A stretch of 64,000 nucleotides of DNA from Dryas octopetala (taxonomy: Eukaryota; Streptophyta; Magnoliopsida; Rosales; Rosaceae): positions 21,406,630 through 21,470,629 of the forward strand of contig OY992837.1 of NCBI GenBank assembly GCA_963921425.1. The letters run 5' to 3'. This document shows positions 1 through 9,895 of the stretch, piece by piece (the stretch's first letter is position 1; each line of letters begins with the position of its first letter). The position numbers and the translations under genes were made by a program. The notes under the pieces are model-generated. The model was given only the letters and a program-made list of their open reading frames with translations, had not been told where the DNA came from and searched no databases.

Positions 1-240
1 GTCAGTGAAAATGTTATCTACTGACGTGGCAAGGATATTTTCGTCTTTTTACCACATGTAAAAAAAAATTGTTTAAAACCTTTAAATAAAATAGAAATAA
101 ATTGTAAAAAAAAAAATTAAAAAAACTGACAATTATCATCATCATCATCTTCACCCGCCCCTAGCCACCCAAACACAACCCAACACCCTCTCGGCAAACT
201 AAAACAAAAGAACCCAAAACTTTTTTCCAGCCACTCTGAA

Positions 241-296
241 GAACTCACCTCTCTCTGTGGTCTGATCCGAACTCACCTCTCTCTGTGGTCTGATCC
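241..296. repeat. Perfect 28-bp tandem duplication
   Basis: Two identical 28-bp units sit head to tail at 241-268 and 269-296. Each starts GAACTCACC and ends TCTGATCC. A C-run follows directly. It looks like a recent slippage or repair duplication. Confidence 0.9.
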
Positions 297-465
297 CCCC
301 CCCCTTCTGCTAAAGAGAAAAGACCACTTTTTTTCTCAAAGAAACCCACCCTCACTCTCTCTCCGAGACCAAAGAAAGACAATTTTTTTCTTCCAAAATC
401 CAACCCGTCCCTCCACCTTCTTCTTATGGCAAAAAAAAAAAAAAAACTAAGAAAAACCTCACTTT

Positions 466-470
<5 letters not shown>

Positions 471-504
<34 letters not shown>
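471..504. repeat. (TC)17 microsatellite
   Basis: Seventeen uninterrupted TC dinucleotides are seen directly. They sit just before the dispersed sequence that starts near 508, in a position typical of pyrimidine-rich leaders. Confidence 0.95.
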
Positions 505-507
<3 letters not shown>

Positions 508-850
508 GAACACCTACTAATGTATTTTCTTAGGTCCAATTTTAATCGAATAAAAATTAAGCTCTAATTTGAAACCCTAACCCTTGCTGTTGCCACCCTC
601 AAATTTCGGTGGCTCCGACCATTTCAGGTCATCATTGAGTACCTGTTTTCTTAGCTTTTTTCGAATTCTTTGTGTATTGGATTCATTTTTATGATTTGGA
701 GATTAATTTTGAAATCCCTTGTTCAGGTATTCTGCTACCACGAGCTCAGTTGTCTGTGGCTACGATTAACGTGTTGTTCTCTTTGTTTTGTTCCGTTGAA
801 ATCACATAAACCTGTGTGTTGTTGTTTTTGTCAGGTTTTGAGTTCCTTTG
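508..850 (+). repeat. Left half of a dispersed sequence, split by the 12.7-kb insertion
   Basis: This stretch matches 38040-38370 closely, from the shared CCTACTAATGTATTT onward. The match resumes at 13533 after the LTR insertion at 851-13527, and the five bases CTTTG at 846-850 are repeated at 13528-13532. Small open frames here do not resemble known proteins. The sequence may be the leader part of an old LTR, because its second copy lies inside LTR-like DNA, but I do not recognise the family. Confidence 0.7.
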
Positions 851-1647
851 TGTGACGCCCCGAAACTGGGAACACCACAGCGGCACCCGTCTTAAAGATC
901 CTGAGACTATAATACCCCTTACCCCGAGTATTATATTCCCAAGCTCTCTAAAACGAGTTAAGCCCTTTTTTTTGAAGAACCCGGGTTGGATCAGAGTAGT
1001 AAAAATACAACGGAAGAAATTACTGAAAATGCCTCATATTATAAATAACAGTAAAGAGTACCAACCCGTGAGGGTTATATGTTTCAAATACACTAACCCT
1101 AATGCTACATAATAAAACAGTAGATAAACAGAAATGTCAGGATAGTCCAACCCACGCCAGAGTGATTCAGTCTTCAACAAAGTGGTGCAACAAATTGGAC
1201 TCATGGATAACCATTGGGATATGCCACCTACGAGGATGAAAGAGAAACACCACCACAGATCCAAAGAAAGGATCTAAACCAGATAGCAAGACTGAAACTG
1301 ACAAGCTGCAAGTGCCACACCCACGACCTCAATCTTGGTCTCCAACAACTGGATTATCTGCACTCACAAGAGTACAGTAGGGGGTAAGCGTCACATACGT
1401 TTATCGCTTCCCCTCGAGGGAAAATCCTGGTTAGGTTTGAAACAATACTCGAAAATATAGGATTTCAAGGAAAACAGCTTAAAAGCAATGTACACCCAAA
1501 AACATGGTATCAATACCAATAATATTGTAACTAAGGCCAGTAATGATAAAGGTAATTATGCCAATAATCAGTGAGTAAAGCCCTTGCATGTTCATACATC
1601 TTTTTCAGTGAAAATCCTTCTGGTCACGTGACATAGTTCAGAAACAT

Positions 1648-4486
1648 TGTAACGACCCGACCCAAATTTCCACTAATTTAAATTTTTATCTGACTATGGT
1701 TTTGAGAGGTTTTTAAAAGATGTTGGATTTTATTTTAAAGATTTTGGGATTTATTTGGGAAATAAAAAAGGGTTTTGATTTAAATATTTATTTTTGTTTT
1801 AATTTAAGCTTGAACCAAAGTTGACTTTTAAAATAAACGGGTTTTCGACTTTGACTTTGGGTCTGTTAGATAGGTTTCGGTCCCACGATTTCATAGACAC
1901 GTAGCACGCTTCGATCCGAGTTACGGTTTGGAAGTTATGGCCGTTTGAAGCGAGGGGCAATTTCGTAAAATGAAAAATTGGGGTTTAAAAGTCAGATTTT
2001 CTAGAAATTTCTCTCTCTCTCTAGAACACTCTCTCTCTCCTTTATATCTCTCTCTCCCCGCACTCTCTCTCTCCCTGTCTTCACTCCACCCCCGCACCCT
2101 CTCCCCTGCGCGCACCAGCCCCAGCCACCCCCACTCACCTCGCTGTCGTCCGCCACTCGCCGACCTGGCCTCTGACTCCGGCGAGCTTTCCCCCAGGCGC
2201 CGACCCCCCCCCCGGCCTCCTCTCTCCCCGAGTTCTCTCTCTCTCTCTCTCCCTTTTCTCTGTGCGCGGCCAACCCAGCTACCCAGTCACTTTCGGCGGC
2301 TTGTCCATCGACCCCGACTACCGGCGACCTCCCACGTCGGCCGATCAGCTCAGCCGGCCCTCCTCCAGCCAGCCCAGCCGCGCGCACAGGAAACCCAGAA
2401 AACCAGCAGCTTGGCTCCCCTTGGTCTCGTTGGATTCTGACCAATTTCCGGCGCCAATCACCTCCGTTTTAGGTGAGTTTTCTTCCTCTTCTATTGGGCT
2501 TTCACTTCCTTTCGTTTTGTAGTGTAAAAACCTTAGATTTAGAAACTTAAATTTTTGGATTATAGGGCCTTTTCGAATTTCCTTGGATTTCTGATTTGGG
2601 GGTTGTTAATTAGTGATGGTTTTTAACAAATTTCATCTCTAGGAAACCTATTGGATGTTTGGAATTAAAGATTTGAGTAGAATTGAGAAGTTGGATTTGC
2701 AAGGGTTGGAACCCATTTCGGGTTTGCTAAGGATTGGCTGAGTTTTGTGGTGATTTTTGGGGTGGAAGAATAAGAAAAGTTCGGATTGCTTTTGGTCAGT
2801 GTTTGGGTGCTCTTCGGTTACCGAAACTAACTTTAAAATAAATCGCGGTTTTGTGCGTAGGCTATATTATATTTATGTTTTTATATTCGGATTGAGTTTG
2901 GGGTAGCGCCGAGTAGTTTTCGAGGAAGGAGGGAGTGTTTAATTTGGGATTTTTGGTGAGTACGTAATTGAATCGTTGAAATGAACAAGTAAGAGGCGTG
3001 ACGTTAGGTTCGTTCACACACACACACCCTAATTGTGGTTGAGTCGAGATTAATGATATACCATATGTTTTTATTTATAGTGAGACGACCGTAGGTCGAG
3101 ACGATCCGGTGGAGAGTCGAAGCTAAGAATTTTATACTGTGAGTGGACCTTGTTTTATAAATGCTTATGTTTCTAGATGATTTTGATTTCATCGATTTAA
3201 TGGTGGGTTTGAGTTGAAAATTCTTATTTAAATCTTCTTCAAATGATGTTCTGGTTGAGACTAATGACTTTAAAAATTGAGACGTTGTGGTTGAGGAAAG
3301 ACACATGTTTGATGAGTTGGGTTGTTAAAGGGAATTGTCAAAAGAGTATTTAAAAACTGATGTATAAATGCATGTATTGATTGTACGAGCCTGCTCGTGT
3401 GGAAGGGTCATCCGCACGAGATTGTGGCCAGGATACGAGCCTGCTCGTACGGAGAGACCCCTCCGTACGAGATTGTGGCCAGGATACGAGCCTGCTCGTA
3501 CGGAAAGACCCCTCCGTACGAGATTGTGGCCAGAATGTGAGCCTGCTCGTGCGAAGCGACCCTTCCGTACGAGATTGTGGCCAGGATGTGAGCCTGCTCG
3601 TGCGGAGCGACCCTTTCGTACGAGATTGTGGCCAGGATGTGAGCCTGCTCGTGCGGAGCGACCCTTCCGTACGAGATTGTGGCCAGGATGTGAGCCTGCT
3701 CATGCGGAGCGACCCCTCCGTACGAGATTGTGGCCAGGATTTGAGCCTGCCCGTGCATGAGATTATGGCCAGGACGATGTTTACAGTACGGGTATAAGTA
3801 TAGTGCGACTTTTAAGTATAAATGTTTTGAGAAAATCAGCTTACAAAGATAATTTCAGTTCAGAGTTGATATTTCTCAGCTTGAAAAGTTTTATTGCTTT
3901 TTTTTTTCAGTGTATCAAGGTTTATTTGAGATGATTTTTAAAAAAATGGATTTGCTAAATGGTTTTAAAGTTGGGGGATTGCAAAGAACGATTGTGAAAT
4001 CTTAGAGATTCTTATTTTAAGATTTCTAAAAGAATAAATAAATTTTATGTTTCGTTTTTTTTAAATCCGTCCACTCACTGAGTTTGTCTCACAGTTTTTC
4101 TTGTTTTGTCTTAAATTGTTTCCCCCCAGGTAATAGCTGGTGGAGGTCGAGCCAAACACGTCGAGGCAGTTACATCCATATTCCTTCTCGGACCAGTAGG
4201 CGTCATTCTATTTTTCGATGTAAAATTTCCTTGTAATAGAATAGCAGGTCTGATAACCACTCTAGATATTAAGTTGGATTCTCTGTGAAATTGTTGGGTC
4301 TGAGACCCTATTTGGTTGTGGTAGAGGTGGTTGCTGTTTAGAAGTGTTTTTAACAGGTTTTGAAAAGTCTGGGTTAGTCCATTTTCAGGGGAGGTTCTGC
4401 CGAATTTTCGGTAGGATTTTCCTTGATTTTGGATTCCCGCAGGATCCCTCCGGGTTTCAGGGTGGAATCTGGGGGCGGTTCTGTCA
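1648..4486 (+). mobile_element. Solo LTR (2.84 kb), same family as the element at 5853
   Basis: The LTR runs from TGTAACGACCCG to GCGGTTCTGTCA and is flanked by the perfect 5-bp TSD AACAT (1643-1647 and 4487-4491). It is inserted in the outer LTR. Its ends match those of the LTRs at 5853-8932 and 9896-12976 in reverse orientation. There is no primer-binding site or internal region, so it is a solo LTR. It holds a strongly C/T-rich leader (2015-2250) and a 51-bp tandem array (3386-3775). The long open frames at 1970-2444 and 3368-3797, on both strands, come from these low-complexity and periodic tracts and are not genes. Confidence 0.93.
3386..3775. repeat. 51-bp tandem array, about 7.5 units, each able to form a hairpin
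   Basis: The units are GAGCCTGCTCGTACGGA, about 8 spacer bases, TCCGTACGAG, then ATTGTGGCCAGGAT. CTCGTACGGA and TCCGTACGAG are reverse complements, so each unit can fold into a stem of up to 10 bp. Units 2 and 3 are perfect; units 1 and 4-7 carry mismatches in the arms. The last unit is truncated. Because 51 is divisible by 3, all frames stay open, which creates false ORFs on both strands. Confidence 0.93.
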
Positions 4487-5740
4487 AACATACCTGCGAC
4501 CGATCACATACAGGCCAACCGCCAGTATCGGAAATTCAACCACCACCTCGATACTGTGGTGAGAGTATCCATTTACTTGGTAATACCACATTGGTTAGCC
4601 TCCCCAGAAGGACATTCGACTAACCAGTCCGTACTTACCCCTCCGGAGGTTTAGGGGATCGAAACCCAAGGTCACAACACGTGCCCGTTACTCTCAGGTC
4701 GTCCAAGGTATCACACAGAAAATCACACAAATATGCCATACAAAAATCATGGACATTCTCTGTGAAAGACATTTTCATATATATATAGTACGAAAATAGG
4801 CAGGAAATCCAATAACCGGGATATGGTACCTTCCCCCTACCTGCTTTACCAAAGTGTGTCCCTTGCCTAATCCCTTTCCTGTGTCTGGGTCCCACTTGTA
4901 CCTGTTGGGAAACTGGAGATCCGAATCCGACGACAGCTATTAGGAACGTACTAAACGTACTCTCGACCTTGTCTGTTAAGACCAGGTAAAATTTTAGAGG
5001 TTTGGCACTAGCGTAACTTGCTAGGCTTCTCTAAATTCTTGATCCGGCATGACCCTGCTCCCCGAGGCAGACAGTCATGTCAGACCGTGTGGTTTCTAAG
5101 TTTATTTTAATTTATTGTCGAGGAGGTTGATCAGATATGAACCTTACAACGTGACCAGGTCAGTGCATGGGGAAACTGAGGGAGCTCTGGCTCAGTACCC
5201 AACGCTTGTATGCTCATGGACTGACCTTAGTCATCACGTTATTTGGTTACCACTGATATGGCCTCAATATTTATTAAGTTTATTTAATAACAACAGTTAA
5301 ACGGCGTTTCGTCTATAACCACCACTTAAACAACAGCAAATTAAATAAGCTGGGTTAAGGGTATACCTGTTGAAGACTTCCCACGAGCAGAGTCTCGGTA
5401 CTACTAGACTTGCTAAATAATAAGATTAAAATAGCCTAATTAACAAGAGATTTATTTAACAAAATTTTAGCAGAAATTCGACAGGGATCAAGAAATTACC
5501 TATGGAGCTCAGAAATGATTTTTTCAAACTTCACCAAAACATAGCCTTCACACTACTAGAATTGAAGAGCTCGTCGCCACAATCGCGTAGGCGAAATCGG
5601 ATCGTCGATCGGAGCTCCAGAACTCAAGATAAACTCAAAACAACATTGAAGAAGAGAGAGAAAGGAGGAGAGAGAAGAGAGAATCTCTCTCTTGGGAAGC
5701 GTGCGGCTGAAATGGATGAAGAACCAGCAAGGGTGCGGCA

Positions 5741-5750
5741 CTATTTATAG
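5741..5750 (-). promoter_or_regulatory. TATA box of the outer solo LTR
   Basis: On the minus strand the sequence is CTATAAATAG, a perfect plant TATA box. Downstream on that strand lies the C/T-rich leader (GA-rich on the plus strand, 5645-5700) that follows the transcription start in these LTR families. It is inferred to be the LTR promoter; the solo LTR may still start transcripts toward lower coordinates. Confidence 0.6.
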
Positions 5751-5852
5751 GAAGGCTTGACTGAGTCAACTCGGTCAACTCGTTGACTCAGTGGGTGGAC
5801 TCATTACCAACCGTCACCACGTGTCAAGTGGAGAGGCTGCCACGTGTCGCGG

Positions 5853-8800
5853 TGACAGGACCGCCCCCAGATTCCACCCTGAAACCCGGAGAGGTCCTGC
5901 GGGAATCCAAATTCAAGGAAAATCCTACCGAAAATTCGGCAGAACCTCCCCTAAAAATGGACTAACCCAGAAACTTCTAAACCTGTTAAAAAGCACTTCT
6001 AAGTCTTTCAGCCACCTCTACCACAAGCAAATAAAGGGTCTCGGACCCACTTAAACCTTAGGAGTTGTTATCAGAGCCACTAATCATTTACAATAAGTTT
6101 TTACAAAAATAAACATAGCGCCTATAGGGACCAGGAATAAAAAATGGATGCTTTACCTCGACGCGTTTGGCTCGACCTCCACTAACGCTACTACCTGGGG
6201 GGACAATTTAAGACAAAACAAGAAAACGGTGAGATAGGCTCAGTGAGTGAACAGTTAAATGGAGATGAAAATCAAAGATTTAAATATCTTTTCAGAAAAA
6301 CCCTTTTTCACATGTTTAACTCTAAAACCTTAGAATGTTCTTTGAAATCCCCCAGTTTTTAAAACCATTTCTCAGTGAAATAATAAAATATGAAGTTGAA
6401 AATCAAACTTTGAAATCCAAGTTCTCAAACTGAAATCGATATTGTCAATTTATAAATAAATAACTTGAGCTGAAAACTTTCTTTTCAAACATTCTCAATA
6501 TATTGAAATTCAATAAAACTGTTCAACTGAAACCGTCTTACTTAAAACCTTTTTGCTGCCATAAACTCATCACTTAAAATACTTAACAGTTAAAAACACA
6601 CACCAGTCAGATACCCATAGAATCTGTCATACATGCGCAGAGCCGAGGATCTGTCATACGCATGCAGAGCCATAAATAATCTGTCATACATGCGCAGAGC
6701 CGAGAATCTGTCATACGCATGCAGAGCCACAAATAATCTGTCATACATGCGCAGAGCCGAGAATCTGTCATACGCATGCAGAGCCACAAATTCTGTCTTA
6801 CGTGCACGCAGAGCGGCCCCCAAAGGGCGAAGCATCCCGACACACGGCCCAAAGCCTATATGTGCATCGTGATGGGTCCCAAAGACCTTTTAAATCTGAA
6901 ACCTGGAGGGTACTGTAAAGGTGGTTTGAAAACCATTTTTTTATATCTCAATGCCACGCAAAATAATTTCTTAAAAAATGAAAAGTCCCAATGAGATTCT
7001 CACACCTTTTGCTATCAACTCAAGGCTTTCTCAAAACTTTGAAATCGATTTCCTTTCAATAAATTATTGTATAAATCACTTTTGAAATCGTACATCTCTA
7101 TCGACTCTTAAAACCACATTTATTCGTCAATCTCGTATGAAAAATCATTTAATAAAACTTAAAGTAAGAACATTAGTCAAACTAACGGAAATGTAAACTT
7201 TGGAAATCATAATCACTTATAACAAATTCAACCCCAAAATATTTTACTCAATCCATACTCAAATAAAACTCGGGATAAGCAAATAAATTCAACCATAAAA
7301 TAAACAAAATGTTTTTAAAACAAAAGTCCACTCACAGTGAGGAAATCTAACTTCGATCCTCCTCCGGATCGTCACGAGCCCCGGTCGTCTCACCTATAAA
7401 ATAAACAAATAAAAATACTATTAGTCCCGCCACAAAGACATCAAAGTGGGTGCTAAACCTAATGTCTCACTCGATTCTCGTTCAATGACCACGAATTTTA
7501 ACATGCCCAAATTAAAATCCGTAAACGCCTCCTCATATCCCAAAAGCTTCGCGGCTCAACCCAACGTCACATACACTTCTAGAATCAAACCGGAAATTAA
7601 GAGGACTAGCATAAGACTTATATCGGTCGAAAGCTCATCTTAGAGAAATTTCGACAACAACAAAGTCTCACTTTTTGCGCCCCAAACAAATTTCGACTTC
7701 TCCAACCACACTCGACGCAGCCATGATTAAACCCACTCAACAATCGCCTTAAAAATAAATTTACAACCACGAAATGACAACGGGTTTTCGAAATCACAGC
7801 GGGTGCCACCCAAAGTGGCTGCCCCAAATCCAAATTTTAACTAAAATACCAAATTCATCAAATCTACTCCAACCTTCAATTCTAAACAATAATTGGGGTT
7901 CCTAGGGATGAAATTTATCCAAAACCAACACCAATTAACAACCCCCAATTCAGAACTCAAAGAAATTCGAAATGCCCCTATAATCCAAAAATTTAAGTTC
8001 CCAAATTTAAAGTCTTGAACCACAAAACCAGAAGAAATTGAAAGCCCAGAGGAAAAGGAAGAAGACCCACTTACAAGGGAGGTGATTGGCGCCGGAGTTC
8101 AACCCAAAATTTGGCGAAACAGAGGGGAGCCAATTGCTGGGTTTTTTGTGCGCACGGGCTGGGCTAGCTGGAGGCGGAGCTGGCGAGCTAGCAGGCGTTG
8201 GGGAGGCACGCCGGTGACCTCAGGTGGCTGAAGATGGCTGGGCGAAGAGATGGGCGGCGGCTGAGTGATGGACGTTGGCTGATGTGCAGGGCTTGGTGGC
8301 GCACAGAGAAAGTGAAAAGAGAGAGAACACGGGGAGAGAGAGAGAGTAGGCTCGGGGGGTGGTGGTCGGCGCCTGGGGGGCGTTTGCCGGAGCCAGGGGC
8401 TGGCCGGTGATGGTGAGTGGGGGTGGCTGGGTGGTGCGCGCAGGGGAGAGGGTGCGGAGGAGAGGGAAAACCGAGAGAGAGAGTGCGGGGAGAGAGAATA
8501 AATAGAGGGAGAGAGAAAGTTCTAGAGAGAGAGAGAAAGTTGTGGAAAAATCTAGAGAGAGAGAGAGGAAATCTGATTTTTAAAACCCACTTTTATAAAT
8601 TTACAACATTGCCCCCCACTTTAAACGCCTATATATTTCAAACCGTAACTCGGATTGGCGCGTGCCGCGTGTCTATGAAATCGTGAGATCGAAACCTATC
8701 TACCGGACCCAAAGTCAAAATCGAAAACCCATTCATTTTAAAAGTCAACTTTTGGTCATGCTTAAATTAAAACAAAAATAAATAAATCAAAACTTTAAAT

Positions 8801-8932
8801 CAAAACTCTTTTTATTTTCCAAATAAATCTCAAAATCTTTAAAATACAATCCAACATCTTTTATAAACCTCTTAAAAACATAGTTAAATAAAAATTTAAA
8901 TTTCTAGTGAAAATTTGGGTCGGGTTGTTACA
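5853..8932 (-). repeat. 3' LTR of the LARD element
   Basis: It starts TGACAGGACCGC and ends GGTTGTTACA on the plus strand (TGTAACAACC...CTGTCA on the minus). It pairs with 9896-12976. By eye the two differ by T at 6183 against C at 10226, and by five against six T in the run near 6549. The T at 6183 closes a small frame that is open in the other copy; I do not regard that frame as a gene. Confidence 0.95.
6621..6815. repeat. 57-bp tandem array in the 3' LTR
   Basis: About three units alternate ATCTGTCATACATGCGCAGAG and ATCTGTCATACGCATGCAGAG half-units. The half-units are themselves alike, so the array grew by two rounds of duplication. 57 is divisible by 3, which gives open frames on both strands that are artefacts. 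Confidence 0.9.
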
Positions 8933-9339
8933 ACCTTCCCCCCTTAAAAAAATTTCGTCCTCGAAATTTAGTAGAAAATTTTAATTTAAGTGAATTGTAG
9001 TTGCAACTTTTTATTGCCCAAAAATCAAACCTCCTTTCAGCAACCATATATTAAAATATGCGTGAATTTAGTAAGGATATTTAAACTTAGGAAATCGCTC
9101 CACAACGAACCTAAATAAATTTAGTAAGCCTCAAAAACAAAAACTTGAAAATTTGGTGGAAACGCCAAACTCTAGATAAAGTTTTCAAGAATAAAACCAT
9201 TACGAAATAAATCCATTTAAAACCTTTAAATCATTTGAAAACCACTCTAACCCACCAATCGAGAAAGTTTATCTCTTATCGACATTCAAAACGAGAATAC
9301 GTGCCAAACTAGAGTGTGTGTGTGTGTCCTGAAGTCTAT

Positions 9340-9520
9340 CGAAAATATCATATCATGCTCAAAATTAGATAATATACCCATGATGACATCCGGTGAAGCC
9401 AAAGCGTCCTGCTGCGTCATGACGAGGACTCTGCCCTGGGCTCTAGGGCGTCTTGGTTGATCTCTCTATTGTTCTCCACCTCTACTCGTATGGCTAGACC
9501 GTACACCACTACGCTTCCGC
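9340..9520 (-). pseudogene. Relic of a chromovirus gag-protease junction
   Basis: On the minus strand the frame reads RAQGRVLVMTQQDA (9403-9447) and continues LASPDVIMGIL. This resembles the region just after the gag zinc knuckle and before the aspartic protease in Tekay/Del-type Ty3 elements. The protease active-site motif itself is absent, and a TAG lies in frame upstream (about 9475). Only about 60 codons survive. It identifies the lineage of the element but cannot be functional. The identification is from memory of the family pattern. Confidence 0.6.
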
Positions 9521-9880
9521 TGCGCCACTCTGATTAACCCTTTGATCTATAAATGCATCAAATAGTACTCTAAATACCCCCTGCTCATAACCTCGAAATT
9601 TTTTTTTTTACTAAACTCAAATACCCAAGTACTTCACGATCTCAACTCCTTATGTACTGATCAAAAATTATTCTTGAAGTGCACGAGTCAAAGCTGAAAT
9701 ATAGACGTACCGTAATCGTAACACTCACGTTATTCGAATAAACTATACCCCCAAAACTTACCACAAACTTCTTGAGGTCGGCCACGTCGAGGAGGCATAT
9801 CCATACTAGCTGAGGGAAACCTATCTACACACAGAGGGATGCACACGAGGTGCCGAGTCTACAGGAATTGAAAACCTAAT

Positions 9881-9892
9881 GCTCTGATACCA
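9881..9892 (-). other. Primer-binding site, tRNA-iMet type
   Basis: The minus strand reads TGGTATCAGAGC, the standard plant sequence complementary to initiator methionine tRNA. It lies three bases inside the 5' LTR end at 9896. This fixes the minus orientation of the element. Confidence 0.92.
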
Positions 9893-9895
9893 AGT

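Larger units (their letters stand above)
1..507. other. AT- and pyrimidine-rich sequence, no gene recognised
   Basis: No open frame here resembles a protein I know. The stretch has poly-A runs, a (TCA)n-like patch near 135-152 and long C/T-rich tracts, the texture of an untranslated leader or LTR leader. The phrase near 20-35 around TGACGTGGCA resembles the inner part of the MULE terminal repeats at 29593, so the left edge could be transposon debris cut by the window. That is only a suggestion. Confidence 0.4.
8933..9895 (-). other. Internal region of the LARD element with purine tract
   Basis: This 963-bp stretch is all that lies between the LTRs. On the minus strand a polypurine tract AAGGGGGGAAGG (8934-8945) abuts the 3' LTR, preceded by TTTCGAGGACGAAATT, the usual end of the pol gene and start of the tract in Tekay/Del elements. 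The rest is AT-rich non-coding sequence plus the relic at 9340-9520. Confidence 0.85.

Noticed and set aside
1970-2444. 147-156 residue Ser/Pro/Arg-rich ORFs on both strands
   Set aside because: The DNA is a C/T-rich LTR leader; low-complexity composition keeps frames open. No domain is recognisable.
3386-3775. CRISPR-like array
   Set aside because: The repeat units are contiguous with no unique spacers, there are no cas genes, and the genome is a plant.
3350-3797. Four overlapping 116-138 residue ORFs on both strands with regular 17-residue repeats
   Set aside because: They are the translation of a 51-bp tandem array in several frames on both strands. The array lies in a solo LTR and no frame has a start context or non-repeat part.
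6590-8686. Set of small ORFs repeated exactly at 10634-12730
   Set aside because: The two sets are the two LTRs of one retrotransposon. The frames come from the 57-bp array and GA-rich leader.
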